From the NCBI RefSeq assembly GCF_000233455.1, contig NZ_JH376420.1:36582-100581 (forward strand): a stretch of DNA of 64,000 bases. Reading direction: 5' to 3'. Numbering within the stretch: the stretch's first letter is position 1; each line of letters opens with the position of its first letter. Position numbers and translations under genes: made by a program. The notes under the pieces were generated by a model. The model saw only the letters and a list, made by a program, of their open reading frames with translations, made no database searches and was not told where the DNA came from. The stretch is from [Clostridium] citroniae WAL-17108 (lineage in GTDB: Bacteria; Bacillota; Clostridia; Lachnospirales; Lachnospiraceae). Shown here piece after piece: positions 28,565 through 37,844 of this stretch.

Positions 28565-28585
28565 AAGAGGCTATAAAAGCCTCTT
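28565..28585 (-). terminator. Terminator of the tRNA cluster
   Basis: AAGAGGCT 28565-28572 pairs with AGCCTCTT 28578-28585, followed on the minus strand by TTTTTTGTTTTT. Confidence 0.8.
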
Positions 28586-28607
28586 CAAAATCTTTTAAAA
28601 TTTAAAT

Positions 28608-28631
28608 AAACCCCTGTAAACACAGGGGTTT
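28608..28631 (-). terminator. Proximal hairpin after tRNA-Thr
   Basis: AAACCCCTGT 28608-28617 pairs with ACAGGGGTTT 28622-28631, 7 bp beyond tRNA-Thr. A T/A-rich tract follows. It is the first of two tandem terminators or a 3' processing hairpin. Confidence 0.6.
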
Positions 28632-28637
28632 TAATCA

Positions 28638-28710
28638 AGCCACTGGCCGGACTCGAACCGGCGACCCACGCATTACGAATGCGTTGCGCTACCAACTGCG
28701 CTACAGTGGC
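28638..28710 (-). tRNA. tRNA-Thr (anticodon CGT)
   Basis: A 73-nt cloverleaf: acceptor GCCACTG/CAGTGGC, anticodon arm ACGCA-TTCGTAA-TGCGT, T arm GCCGG-TTCGAGT-CCGGC. CCA is not encoded. Last of three co-oriented tRNAs. A hairpin (28746-28753 with 28764-28771) separates it from tRNA-Glu. Confidence 0.95.
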
Positions 28711-28778
28711 ATCCGAACAGCTTTCACTGTCCAATAAGATGACACGAGGCTGTCGCATCAGCAACAGCCTCATCATCA

Positions 28779-28850
28779 TGACCTGACCGGGAATCGAACC
28801 CGGGTTTACGCCGTGAGAGGGCGTCGTCTTAGCCGCTTGACCATCAGGCC
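28779..28850 (-). tRNA. tRNA-Glu (anticodon CTC)
   Basis: A 72-nt cloverleaf with acceptor GGCCTGA/TCAGGTC (one G-T pair) and anticodon arm ACGCC-CTCTCAC-GGCGT. It reads GAG. Only 10 bp separate it from tRNA-Pro. Confidence 0.94.
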
Positions 28851-28860
28851 TTAAGGTACA

Positions 28861-28934
28861 TCGAGGCGACGTGATTCGAACACGCGGCCTCTGCGTCCCG
28901 AACGCAGCGCTCTACCAAACTGAGCCACGCCTCG
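28861..28934 (-). tRNA. tRNA-Pro (anticodon CGG)
   Basis: A 74-nt cloverleaf with acceptor CGAGGCG/CGCCTCG and anticodon arm CTGCG-TTCGGGA-CGCAG. It reads CCG. First of the three-tRNA unit. Confidence 0.95.
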
Positions 28935-29013
28935 ATACCTTTGGTAGTATAATACAATTAAGCTGGAATGTCAACCATAAATTGTCAAAGTTTTTAAAAT
29001 AATTTTGAAAATA

Positions 29014-29208
29014 TTATACTTCCACTGCCGAGAAACCCAATCCGTCCAAAATCTCCACTGCTTTTGCCTCACAGGAACCGCATCCGTCAATGGTCACTGT
29101 CTTGGAATCCAGATCCACCTTATTGTTAATATCAGCGGCATCCAGCCCTTTTTTTATCCTGTTTACACAGCCCCCGCACATCATTTCCTCGCATTTGAAC
29201 GTCTTCAT
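29014..29208 (-). CDS. copZ: CopZ-like heavy-metal-associated (HMA) protein
   Basis: A 64-residue cytosolic metallochaperone-like protein. The metal-binding motif MCGGC (Cys11 and Cys14) opens the HMA fold. A second CxxC-like pair GCGSC lies near residue 45, which is not usual for plain CopZ. Start ATG 29208 (MKTFKCEEM) has AAGGAG; the frame further upstream lacks a site. Its start is 28 bp after the SGNH gene stop, in line with copA, so it is probably the last gene of a copper operon. Confidence 0.85.
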   Translation of the reverse strand: MKTFKCEEMMCGGCVNRIKKGLDAADINNKVDLDSKTVTIDGCGSCEAKAVEILDGLGFSAVEV

Positions 29209-29236
29209 CTCAGTCTCCTTTTCAGTCGTCATTTTA

Positions 29237-30376
29237 TCAGTAGATATCATTGTAGTCATAGTTTGCATAGAAATCAGTGATTCTATCAAAATATTCCTCT
29301 TTATTTTCCCTGGTCAGCCGGTGCTCTCCCGCTGCCATCCATTCCAGAAGCTGGTCTCCCACCTTTTCCGAGTAGTGGATGACATCCATGTAATTGTCCA
29401 GATCACAGATAATTGAGAACTGGTCGTCAAAACCAAAAAGCCGGATATTGTCACACTCCGTCAGCATGTCCGTCATAAGCCTGAGAGCGGAAAGCTGCCG
29501 TTCAAACTCGCCTTTTGCGATCAGCTCACTGTGCCAATAGGCAATGCTGTAGGGCGGGATAAAACAATAAAAGGTAATGTCCGGGTTCGCCCTGGCCGTG
29601 GCCAGGATATTCTGCTCCACATTCTCCCGGACCAGTTCACGGTCCTCCTGGGTAAAGGGAACCGGCTCCTTGACTGAGTCAGGACGATCAAATGTTTTTA
29701 GCACTGCCTCCCTTCCCCATTCCTTGTCCGGAGCCCAGTGCATGTATTCGTCAAAGGTGGTCGTGCGCCCGCCCGCTCTGGTCCTGGCAAAGACGCCCCT
29801 CACATTTCCAAAGATCACTTCCTTGTTCCATATGTAATTCACATCATTCCAGGGATTCCTGTCATTTAAGTAATTGGGCGCCGGCGCCGTGGTATTCCAG
29901 GCATCCTTGTCATACATGAGGAAGCTTTTATCCAGGCTCCTGAACACCATTTTGATCCGGGGATGATAGGAAACAGCCCGCCTGACCGCCTCATCCACCT
30001 CTTTATAATATGCGCCTCCGTATGGTATCTTGATGGAGGTCACTCCAAACAGCCGGTCGAACTGGGACGCTTTAAAGTTCTCCGTCATAGAGGTGCCTGT
30101 CAGCACCGCGTCATATGTAAAATGCCGGCTGATGCCGTCATTCTGATAGCGCTCACTGTCAATGGAATAGGCCAGCCCCCGAAGGGGTTTGTGGTAATGG
30201 AAAAATGGATCCACAGCCACTACAATACCCCCCAGCAGGACCAGACCTGCCAGAAATATTCCCAGCGTAGCCCAAAGCCACCTTCCCCAGCCCCCCTGCT
30301 CTGCTTTTTTGCGTGTCCCCGGTTCACCGGTCTGTGTCTTTTCCCGGCCTTTGCCTGTTTTGTCCTCTGTCCGCAT
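29237..30376 (-). CDS. Membrane-anchored SGNH-like protein, partner of MBOAT acyltransferase
   Basis: About 379 residues: a basic cytoplasmic N-terminus, one transmembrane helix (about residues 29-52), then a large extracytoplasmic domain. TGTSMTENFK resembles the GDS-like nucleophile block (serine) of DltD/AlgX-type proteins, and the late DVIHYSEKVGDQLLEWM the Asp-x-x-His block. It likely completes acetyl or acyl transfer to a surface polymer from the MBOAT carrier upstream. ATG 30376 is chosen because the longer frame overlaps the MBOAT gene. The polymer target is unknown. Confidence 0.78.
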   Translation of the reverse strand: MRTEDKTGKGREKTQTGEPGTRKKAEQGGWGRWLWATLGIFLAGLVLLGGIVVAVDPFFHYHKPLRGLAYSIDSERYQNDGISRHFTYDAVLTGTSMTENFKASQFDRLFGVTSIKIPYGGAYYKEVDEAVRRAVSYHPRIKMVFRSLDKSFLMYDKDAWNTTAPAPNYLNDRNPWNDVNYIWNKEVIFGNVRGVFARTRAGGRTTTFDEYMHWAPDKEWGREAVLKTFDRPDSVKEPVPFTQEDRELVRENVEQNILATARANPDITFYCFIPPYSIAYWHSELIAKGEFERQLSALRLMTDMLTECDNIRLFGFDDQFSIICDLDNYMDVIHYSEKVGDQLLEWMAAGEHRLTRENKEEYFDRITDFYANYDYNDIY

Positions 30377-30405
30377 ATCCAATGTCTTTTCTCCCGTAGC
30401 TCTTT

Positions 30406-31863
30406 TTAAAATTGAAAATAGATAAAGGTGGAGATCCCAGCAAGTGAGATCACCGACCACACCAAAAGCAGCGCGGTGCCTATACTCCTTAACAGGGTGG
30501 GCTTAAGTTCAGCTTCCCCCATATTCCTGGTATTCATCACCAGGTAAAGGGCTATGGCATGAATTAAAACTACACAAAAAACCCTGTGGCTCTGGATTGC
30601 CAGGGGCAGCTCTACCAGTTTAAAGCTTCCCAGCCATCCGGGACTCAGCTGCATGTTGTCAAGCCGCACCAGCTGTTTAAGGAACTGCTTTGCCTGGGAA
30701 ATGCTGTCCGCCCGGAATATGACCCAGGTCATATTCACAAACAGAAAGGTTGCCATCCATTGGAATGCCGTGTGAAGCTGGTTCCACTGCTTCTCAAAGG
30801 CCCTGTTAAGGGCCTGGGCCGCCCCGTGCAGTGCGCCCCAAAGGATAAAAGTCCAGTTGGCCCCGTGCCACAGGCCGCTGGCCAGAAACACAATCATGAT
30901 ATTCACATAGGTCCGCACTGTCCCCTTTCTGCTTCCCCCCAGGGGGAAATATATGTAAGTCCGCAGAAAACGCGTCAGCGTCATATGCCAGCGTTTCCAG
31001 AAATCCACGGGCGACAGCGCCTTGTAGGGCGAATCGAAATTTGGGGGCAGTTCCAGATTAAACATCCGGGATATCCCCATTGCCATATCACAGTAGCCGC
31101 TGAAATCAAAATACAGCTGGAACGCGTAGGCCAGCATTACAAGAAATGCATCCGTGGAGCTTAACATTTCCGCCTGAGCATATCCCCAGGCGACAGGACT
31201 GGCAAAAAACTCGGCCAGGATCACCTTTTTAAACAGGCCCACTGCAAATACCATCAGTCCCTTGGACATGTGTTCCGGATTCATGTTCCTGCGGGATTCA
31301 TCCCAAAGCTGTGGTATAAATTCCCTGTGCAACAGGATCGGACCCATGGCGATCTTCGGAAAATAGACCGTAAAGAGAACATAATCCAAAAAGCCGTATT
31401 CTCCCGTCTCACCGCGCCAGGAGTCCACCAGCCATGCAATCTGCTGGAAGGTAAAAAAGCTGATTCCCACGGGCAGGAGGATTTTTGACAGCACCAGATC
31501 CTGACGGAAGATCAGGTTCAGGTTTTCAATGAAAAAATTAAAATATTTATAATAGAATAAAAGGCCCAGATTGGCCGCAATTGCAATGGTAAGAAGCGCT
31601 TTGCCAAAACTGGGGCTTTGGGCAGGACGGTTGCCGTCATTTGCCCCGCTTCTATAAAACATACGTGAGATCCACCAGTTAAACACTGCACTGATCAAAA
31701 GGAGCACCAGATACCACGGGTTCCCATAGGCAAAAAACAGTAAGGACATGGCTGCCAGAAACATTCTGGCCGCCCTCTCCTTACCAAAGTGGTGCAATCC
31801 GAAATACCCTGTCAGGGCCGCCGGAAGAAAGATCATTATAAAGAGATAAGAGTTAAACTGCAT
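30406..31863 (-). CDS. MBOAT family O-acyltransferase (AlgI/DltB-like)
   Basis: A 485-residue membrane protein with about ten helices. The MBOAT core shows PVDFWKRWHMTLTRFLRTYIYFPLGGSRKG and the catalytic histidine in SGLWHGANWTFILWG. It passes acyl groups across the membrane to a partner acting on a cell-wall or secreted polymer. ATG 31863 has AAAGGA about 9 nt upstream and is favoured over 31884. It starts 33 bp after the copA stop and is followed 29 bp later by the SGNH gene, so it appears embedded in the copper operon. Confidence 0.9.
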   Translation of the reverse strand: MQFNSYLFIMIFLPAALTGYFGLHHFGKERAARMFLAAMSLLFFAYGNPWYLVLLLISAVFNWWISRMFYRSGANDGNRPAQSPSFGKALLTIAIAANLGLLFYYKYFNFFIENLNLIFRQDLVLSKILLPVGISFFTFQQIAWLVDSWRGETGEYGFLDYVLFTVYFPKIAMGPILLHREFIPQLWDESRRNMNPEHMSKGLMVFAVGLFKKVILAEFFASPVAWGYAQAEMLSSTDAFLVMLAYAFQLYFDFSGYCDMAMGISRMFNLELPPNFDSPYKALSPVDFWKRWHMTLTRFLRTYIYFPLGGSRKGTVRTYVNIMIVFLASGLWHGANWTFILWGALHGAAQALNRAFEKQWNQLHTAFQWMATFLFVNMTWVIFRADSISQAKQFLKQLVRLDNMQLSPGWLGSFKLVELPLAIQSHRVFCVVLIHAIALYLVMNTRNMGEAELKPTLLRSIGTALLLVWSVISLAGISTFIYFQF

Positions 31864-31896
31864 GGGTGTCATTTCCTTTGTCATTGGTTTTTACAA

Positions 31897-34257
31897 TCAG
31901 AGTTTCAGATTCTTAAGCCGCAAAGCGTTTCCAACCACGCACACGGAGCTTAAGGACATGGCAAATCCGCCAAGCATGGGGCTTAACAGCGGGCCGCCCA
32001 TCAGGTACAGCAGCCCGGCCGCCACCGGGATCCCCAGCGTATTATAGAAAAAAGCCCAGAACAGGTTCTGCCTGATATTGCGTATGGTGGCTTTGCTGAG
32101 CTTAATGGCCCGGTACACATCCATCAGATCGGATTTCATCAGCACCACATCACCTGATTCCAGGGCAATATCGCTGCCGTTTCCAATGGCGCATCCCACG
32201 TCCGCCTGGACCAAGGCCGGCGCATCGTTGATGCCGTCACCTACCATCATAACTGTTTTTCCCTCTTTCTGCAACCGGTTTACCACATCAGCCTTGTCCT
32301 CAGGCAGAACTTCCGCCACCACGTGATCCACATGGGCCAGCTTTCCGATATAACGTGCCGTTTTCTCATTATCGCCTGTGACCATGTGGACCTGGACACC
32401 CAGGCTTTTGATCTTTTCCATGGCCGCCACGCTTGTTTCCTTGATGGTATCCGCAACACAGATCAGCCCGGCCAGACGGCCGTCAATTACAATATACATG
32501 GGCGTCTTTCCCATTCCCGCAAATTCCGCGGCCTGGTTCCCTGTTTCCTCGGATACCGGTACATTCAGATGTTCCACCAGCCTGCGGTTGCCCACAGCCA
32601 CCTTCCATCCCTTCCAGGCGGTAATAATGCCCGCTCCCGTCACACTCTCAAATGCTTCCGGCATCACCAGATCCATCTGCTTATCCCTGGCAGCCCGGAC
32701 AATGGCCTGCCCCAATGGATGTTCCGACATCTGCTCACAGGAGGCTGCCAGGAAAAGCAGGTGTTCCTTCTTCTCAGCATCGGACGGCGGTGCTGCTTTG
32801 GTGGTGTCTGCGGGAGCGGATGCAGGCACGGTTCCGGGCACCAGCGCGCTTTCCAGCTTCCATACCTGTTCCACCACCGAACTGCTGATCACGCTCACAT
32901 CCGTCACCTTCGGACTGCCCTCAGTGATCGTTCCTGTTTTATCCAGAATCACCGCGTCCACTTTATGACATATTTCCAGCGCTTCGCCGCTCTTGATCAA
33001 GATTCCGTGTCCTGCTCCCACCCCGGTTCCCACCATGATGGCAGTGGGTGTGGCAAGCCCCAGGGCACAGGGGCAGGCGATGACCAGCACCGCCACAAAG
33101 ATGGTCAGCACAAATGCCAGATCCTTGCCGCCCACCAGCCACCACAAAAGTGCGGCCACCACAGCGATGCCCATTACTGCCGGCACAAAGTAACCCGCCA
33201 CCTGGTCGGCCAGCTTGGAAATGGGTGCTTTCTTTCCCTGGGCATCCTCTATCATACGGATGATTCTGGAAAGCGTGGTATCATTTCCCACATGGGTCAC
33301 TTCCACCTCCATGGCCCCGTTGTAGTTCATGCTTCCGCCGATCACCCGGTCACCGGACTGCTTTTCCACCGGAACGCTCTCCCCTGTCAGCATGGACTCG
33401 TCCACACTGCTGTTTCCGTTGATAAGGACACCGTCCAGCGGGATCCGGCTGCCCGGCTTGATCAGTATGTGCTGCCCCACACCCACCTGCGCTGTCTCCA
33501 CCTCACGCTCCACTCCATTTTCATAAAGAATGGCTGTGTCGGGCGCCAGTTCCATCAGCTTGCGGATGGCTTCGGACGTCTTTCCCTTGCTTCTGGTCTC
33601 CATATACTTGCCCAGCATCACAAGTGTTACGACCACGGCCGCTGATTCGTAGTAGAGCTGATGGGCCCTCATATGGTTGTCCGGTACTCCCAGGGTCATC
33701 ACAAGACTGTAAACAAACGCGCTTCCTGTTCCAATGGCCACCAGGGAGTCCATGTTGGGGTTTCCCTTTAAAAGGGAGCGGATACCCACCACATAGAATT
33801 TGCGCCCGCAGATCAGGATGGGCACTGTGAGGATCAGCTGTGCCAATGAAAAGTTCAGGGGATTTTGATCCATGGCGATCATACTGGGAAGGGGCAGTGT
33901 AAAGGGCAGCATATGTCCCATGGAAATATACAGCAGAGGGATGGCAAAGCAGACCGCGACCACCACCTGGCGCCTGGCGGCCTGCTGGTGTTTCTCCTGC
34001 CTTTGCCACTCCTCTTCCTCCGCCTTCCCGGTCAGGTCCTCCTTCTCCATCAGACTGGCGGCAAATCCGGCCTTTGCCACCCTGTCGCTGATCATGTCCG
34101 GGGTCACCTTACTCTCATCATAAGTAATGACCATACGGCCCGTGGTCAGGTTCACATCACTGCTCTCCACTCCGCCAAGTTTTCTTGTGACCCGTTCCAC
34201 CGCACTGCTGCACGCCGCGCAGGTCATTCCGTCTATGTGATACTGCTTTGTTGTCAT
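31897..34257 (-). CDS. copA: Copper-translocating P-type ATPase
   Basis: A 786-residue P1B-ATPase that exports Cu(I). One N-terminal HMA domain (GMTCAACS, residues 10-17), eight helices, the ion-binding CPC at 395-397, phosphorylation site DKTGT at 439-443, SEHPLGQAI in the nucleotide domain and [16 protein letters not shown]. An Ala/Pro-rich insert (around residues 475-495) enlarges the nucleotide domain. ATG 34257 has AAAGGAG 8 nt upstream, so the 15-residue longer frame is rejected. First gene of the run copA-MBOAT-SGNH-copZ. Confidence 0.95.
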   Translation of the reverse strand: MTTKQYHIDGMTCAACSSAVERVTRKLGGVESSDVNLTTGRMVITYDESKVTPDMISDRVAKAGFAASLMEKEDLTGKAEEEEWQRQEKHQQAARRQVVVAVCFAIPLLYISMGHMLPFTLPLPSMIAMDQNPLNFSLAQLILTVPILICGRKFYVVGIRSLLKGNPNMDSLVAIGTGSAFVYSLVMTLGVPDNHMRAHQLYYESAAVVVTLVMLGKYMETRSKGKTSEAIRKLMELAPDTAILYENGVEREVETAQVGVGQHILIKPGSRIPLDGVLINGNSSVDESMLTGESVPVEKQSGDRVIGGSMNYNGAMEVEVTHVGNDTTLSRIIRMIEDAQGKKAPISKLADQVAGYFVPAVMGIAVVAALLWWLVGGKDLAFVLTIFVAVLVIACPCALGLATPTAIMVGTGVGAGHGILIKSGEALEICHKVDAVILDKTGTITEGSPKVTDVSVISSSVVEQVWKLESALVPGTVPASAPADTTKAAPPSDAEKKEHLLFLAASCEQMSEHPLGQAIVRAARDKQMDLVMPEAFESVTGAGIITAWKGWKVAVGNRRLVEHLNVPVSEETGNQAAEFAGMGKTPMYIVIDGRLAGLICVADTIKETSVAAMEKIKSLGVQVHMVTGDNEKTARYIGKLAHVDHVVAEVLPEDKADVVNRLQKEGKTVMMVGDGINDAPALVQADVGCAIGNGSDIALESGDVVLMKSDLMDVYRAIKLSKATIRNIRQNLFWAFFYNTLGIPVAAGLLYLMGGPLLSPMLGGFAMSLSSVCVVGNALRLKNLKL

Positions 34258-34384
34258 ATGCTCTGCTCCTTTCCGGTTTTCCACGGTTAGTATGTCCTGC
34301 ACGGAAAGGCTTTATCAGATTTTCTGTCTATATTGCTAAAAATTTCATACCGGCCTTTTTACTGCAAACCGGATCGTCCATGGT

Positions 34385-34879
34385 TTACATGGCCTTCTGC
34401 AGCATCCGGCGAAATATCACCAGGATCACCCCATAGCACGCGATCACTGCCATCAGGGTTCTGGATACGGTCAGGCTGATGAATCCGCTCACCAGAATGC
34501 CGATATAGAGCAGGATCATCACCGTATACCCGGTGTAGGCCCAGCAGCGCAGCCCCAACAGGCGGTTTCTCTCATCTGTCTCATAGATCTTCCTGGCCTT
34601 TCTAAGCTCCGGGTCCTTCAGATACCGCATATTCCTCATCACGGTTATGATGCCCGCAGCCATCAGCCCCACTCCGGTTCCTCCGTAGAATCCCGGGATG
34701 TATTCCCGGTAACCCGGTTCCAGATACAAAACAAACACATGACTTTTGGATATAAACGCCATTCCCAGGGCCGCCGCTCCTAAAAGTGCAAACAGGATTC
34801 CCGTTATTATGCGACTTCTGCACCGCTTTTCAAAGTTAATTGGATTCTCAATAAATAATTGACTCAGCCACATGGTCAT
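34385..34879 (-). CDS. Four-helix membrane protein paired with an XRE regulator
   Basis: 164 residues, about four hydrophobic helices, with a basic loop [19 protein letters not shown] between helices 2 and 3. This resembles small membrane proteins often coupled to short XRE regulators in Firmicutes. ATGA overlaps the XRE stop by 4 bp; an ATG two codons later has comparable spacing. Function unknown. A membrane partner modulating the repressor, or the regulated output, are both possible. Confidence 0.7.
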   Translation of the reverse strand: MTMWLSQLFIENPINFEKRCRSRIITGILFALLGAAALGMAFISKSHVFVLYLEPGYREYIPGFYGGTGVGLMAAGIITVMRNMRYLKDPELRKARKIYETDERNRLLGLRCWAYTGYTVMILLYIGILVSGFISLTVSRTLMAVIACYGVILVIFRRMLQKAM

Positions 34880-35076
34880 TCCTCCTCCTCATATAAAAAA
34901 ATATCCTCAATGCTTTTCTCAAAAAACCTGGCGATCTTAAACGCCAGCTGAAGGGATGCGTTATACTTCCCATTCTCCAGGGAAATGATGGTCTGCCTGG
35001 TCACTCCCAGGGCAGACGCCAGCTCTTCCTGGGTCACTTTGTTCTGCTTTCGCAGCTCCTGTATCCTTGTCTTCAA
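34876..35076 (-). CDS. Short XRE-family transcriptional regulator
   Basis: 66 residues, almost entirely a Cro/CI-type helix-turn-helix: [40 protein letters not shown] order with the recognition helix after TRQTI. The tail [15 protein letters not shown] is typical of the YozG/SinR-like mini-regulators. Upstream it has a strong promoter laced with ATGTAAA/TTTACAT sites, so autoregulation is likely. It overlaps the downstream membrane gene. Confidence 0.9.
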   Translation of the reverse strand: MKTRIQELRKQNKVTQEELASALGVTRQTIISLENGKYNASLQLAFKIARFFEKSIEDIFLYEEEE

Positions 35077-35117
35077 TCACATCACCCCTTGCCTGACTGT
35101 CATTTTATGCTTCGTAA

Positions 35118-35187
35118 ATGTAAATCATGCTTTACATTTTTAGTATAGTCTGCTTTACATTAAATGTCAAGCTGATTTTACATTTAC
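35118..35187 (-). promoter_or_regulatory. Strong promoter with clustered TTTACAT operator sites
   Basis: Minus-strand TTGACA (plus 35165-35170), 17 bp, TATACT (plus 35142-35147). ATGTAAA-6 bp-TTTACAT is a perfect inverted repeat at 35118-35137 over the start point. Further TTTACAT-like copies lie in the spacer (35154-35160) and just upstream of the -35 (TTTACATTTA near 35177-35186). This is a convincing repressor-binding region for the XRE protein. Confidence 0.7.
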
Positions 35188-35233
35188 TGATAGATACATA
35201 AAAATACCCTTTTTTCCTCCACTATAAAAACAA

Positions 35234-35271
35234 ACAGGCTGCCTGACCGCTTCCATGGCCAGGCTGCCTGT
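35234..35271 (-). terminator. Terminator of the NSS transporter gene
   Basis: ACAGGCTGCCTG 35234-35245 faces CAGGCTGCCTGT 35260-35271, a long stem with one internal mismatch, followed on the minus strand by TTTGTTTTTAT. Confidence 0.75.
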
Positions 35272-35305
35272 TGATCGTCTGTTATTTCTGACTCTGAATT
35301 AAAAC

Positions 35306-36679
35306 TTATTTCACCATAAATTTTGATACATACCCCTGTATAAAGATGCCCAGCACGATCAGGGGCAGGATATAACTCACGTAAATCCTGGCCCAGGCCG
35401 GGAACTTGATCCCCTCACCCTCATTGGCCTCGGCCATAAATTTCTTAAAACCCCATCCATACCTGCTGGTACAGAACAGAAGGTACAGCATACTGCCAAT
35501 GGGCAAAAGATTATTGCTGAGAATAAAATCCTCCAGATCAAGCACCGTGCTGCCCTCCCCCAGAGGCGCAAAGCCGCTCCACAGGTTAAAGCCCAATACA
35601 CAGGGGACCGATAAAAGGATGATGACCACAATATTGCAGATGACTGCTTTTTTGATGGTGCATCCCGTCAGATCCGTTGCAAAGGATATGATGTTCTGGA
35701 ACACTGCAATGATGGTGGAAAATGCAGCAAAGGACATAAACAGGAAAAACAGGGTCCCCCATATCCTTCCGCCAGCCATATGGTTAAATACATTGGGAAG
35801 GGTAATAAAGATCAGGGACGGACCTGCCTTGGACTCAATGTTGTAAGCAAAGCATGCCGGGAAAATGATCAGTCCGGCCATAAACGCCACCAGGGTATCT
35901 AACAGAGCAACACTGATCGCCTCACCTGTCAGAGTCCTCTCTTTTCCAATATAGCTTCCGAATATGGCCAGCGCGCCAATTCCAATGCTCAGTGTAAAAA
36001 AGGACTGTCCCAGAGCGGCAAATACAGCTTCGCCGATCCCTGCCTCCGCCATCTTGCCAAAATCAGGCATCAGGTAAAATTTAAGGCCGGGGCCGCCTCC
36101 GGGAAGGATCATGGAATGAACGGCCAATACCACCATAAGCACAAGCAGACATAACATCATGACCTTGGTGATCCGCTCCACGCCTTTTTGAAGCCCCATG
36201 GCGCAGACGCCAAAGCACAGGAATACCACCGCCACCATAAAACCGCCCATGAGGGCCGGGTTTGCAAGCATGGATCCAAACTCCCCTGCCACCGCATCCG
36301 CCTCAAGTCCGGTAAAATCACCTTTCATCATCTTAAAAAAGTAAAGGAGCATCCATCCGCCAACCGTGGTATAGAACATCATTAACAGGTAGTTGCCTGC
36401 CATGGCGATATACTTGGTCAGGTGCCACTTGCTCTCCTTTGGCTCCAGCACATCAAATGACAGAGCAGCACTTTTCCGGCTGGCCCGTCCCACTGCAAAT
36501 TCCATTACCACAATAGGCAGTCCCAAGATCAGGAGGAACACCAGGTAGACCAGCACAAATGCAGCGCCTCCGTATTCTCCCACGATATATGGGAAACGCC
36601 ACACATTTCCCAGACCAATGGCACATCCGGCTGATATCAGGATAAAACCCAGTCTGGATGAAAACTTTTCGCGTTCCAT
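35306..36679 (-). CDS. Sodium-dependent transporter, NSS (SNF) family
   Basis: A 457-residue symporter with about 11-12 helices that couples Na+ to amino acid or amine uptake. The N-terminal unwound-helix motif SAGCAIGLGNVWRFPYIVGEYGGAAF is diagnostic of the family. Bacterial members such as MhsT/LeuT carry hydrophobic amino acids, but the substrate cannot be read here. ATG 36679 has GGGGG 7 nt upstream. Monocistronic, with a hairpin in its leader and a terminator after it. Confidence 0.93.
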   Translation of the reverse strand: MEREKFSSRLGFILISAGCAIGLGNVWRFPYIVGEYGGAAFVLVYLVFLLILGLPIVVMEFAVGRASRKSAALSFDVLEPKESKWHLTKYIAMAGNYLLMMFYTTVGGWMLLYFFKMMKGDFTGLEADAVAGEFGSMLANPALMGGFMVAVVFLCFGVCAMGLQKGVERITKVMMLCLLVLMVVLAVHSMILPGGGPGLKFYLMPDFGKMAEAGIGEAVFAALGQSFFTLSIGIGALAIFGSYIGKERTLTGEAISVALLDTLVAFMAGLIIFPACFAYNIESKAGPSLIFITLPNVFNHMAGGRIWGTLFFLFMSFAAFSTIIAVFQNIISFATDLTGCTIKKAVICNIVVIILLSVPCVLGFNLWSGFAPLGEGSTVLDLEDFILSNNLLPIGSMLYLLFCTSRYGWGFKKFMAEANEGEGIKFPAWARIYVSYILPLIVLGIFIQGYVSKFMVK

Positions 36680-36709
36680 ATTTAATCCCCCGTTTCGTAA
36701 TATAAACCT

Positions 36710-36757
36710 AAAGCGCCTTTACGGTGTGCTAAAACACACCTGAATCAAAGGCGCTTT
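36710..36757 (-). other. Double hairpin between nucleoside permease and NSS genes
   Basis: AAAGCGCCTTT 36710-36720 pairs with AAAGGCGCTTT 36747-36757, enclosing GGTGTG/CACACC 36723-36728 with 36735-36740. On the minus strand it would end the upstream ABC operon or form the NSS leader; the T-content after it is moderate. Further upstream, 36806-36914 holds three imperfect CCCCTTGTC repeats, one overlapping the permease stop. Confidence 0.55.
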
Positions 36758-36890
36758 CATATATTATCATATTATCGGTCAAATATCAACCGGGGATTCT
36801 CCAGAGCCCCCTTGTCTCTGTGAGCCCTCTGTGAACAGTGACAGGTTCATACATTTACCCCTTGTCTCTATAGATCTTATCTCTTAGATC

Positions 36891-37844
36891 TTACCTCTGC
36901 CCCTTGTCATAGGGAATGCCAGAGGCCCTTGGGGCCTGGGAATTTTTAGATGTGAATACCAGGACCACCAGGGTTGCCAGGTAAGGGATCATCTTATACA
37001 CATAGCTGGGGATCCCGGTGGCTGCCAGGAAGGGGATCCCTGAATACGCTGCCGCCACTGCCTTCATCAGACCAAAAAACAGGGATGCCCACATGATCTT
37101 TACCGGTTTCCACTGGCCAAAGATCAGCACGGCCAGGGCCAGGAATCCATATCCCGCCACATCGGCATTAAAATTCGTGGAAGTGGGGACCACAAACACC
37201 AGCCCGCCAAGTCCGCCAAGCATACCGGAGATCAGCACCCCCGCGTACTGCATCCTGTACACATTAATGCCGGCCGCATCAGCTGCCTGGGGATGCTCCC
37301 CGCAGGAGCGCAGCCGAAGCCCAAACCTGGTTTTGTACAGCACCAGCGTGGACACGACCAGGATCAGGATCCCCAGGTAGGTGGTGATATAGGTATTCTG
37401 GAACAGCAGCGGCCCAAAAAACGGAATCTTTCCCAACAGGGGTACGGATTCAATCCGGAAGGTGTTGCTGAACTGGATCTGCTGCACCCCCTGGATCACC
37501 CTTGCCACAAAGATGGCAAAGGCCGGCGCAAACATATTGAGGGCCGTGCCGCTGATGGTCTGGTTAGCCTTCATATTAATGGATGCATAAGCATGGAAAA
37601 AGGCAAATGCCGCCCCGGTGGCCGTGGATATGAGGATGGCCAGAAGCAGCTGCGCCTGACCGCTCATCCTTCCCCCGGTCAGGTTCAGAAACAGGATCCC
37701 CGTAAATGCCCCCATGGTCATGATTCCCTCCAGGGCAATGTTCACAACGCCGCTCCGCTCGGAGAACATACCGCCCAAAGCCACGATCATCAGCGGAATG
37801 GTAAACAGCATGGTCTGCTGGAAAATAAAATAGATCACACTCAT
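36891..37844 (-). CDS. Nucleoside-type ABC transporter permease 2
   Basis: A 317-residue permease of the BPD_transp_2 family with about nine helices. Motifs include PLMIVALGGMFSERSGVVNIALEG and a late GFLALAVLIFGQWKP. Together with the upstream permease, ATPase and BMP lipoprotein it makes a NupNOPQ/BmpA-NupABC-like importer of nucleosides. Its ATG overlaps the preceding gene stop by 4 bp. It is the last gene of the operon. Confidence 0.93.
   Translation of the reverse strand: MSVIYFIFQQTMLFTIPLMIVALGGMFSERSGVVNIALEGIMTMGAFTGILFLNLTGGRMSGQAQLLLAILISTATGAAFAFFHAYASINMKANQTISGTALNMFAPAFAIFVARVIQGVQQIQFSNTFRIESVPLLGKIPFFGPLLFQNTYITTYLGILILVVSTLVLYKTRFGLRLRSCGEHPQAADAAGINVYRMQYAGVLISGMLGGLGGLVFVVPTSTNFNADVAGYGFLALAVLIFGQWKPVKIMWASLFFGLMKAVAAAYSGIPFLAATGIPSYVYKMIPYLATLVVLVFTSKNSQAPRASGIPYDKGQR

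Noticed and set aside
32323..33645. A 440-codon plus-strand open frame
   Set aside because: Antisense to copA; His/Gly-rich with no family features. It is long only because copA codon use avoids stops on the other strand.
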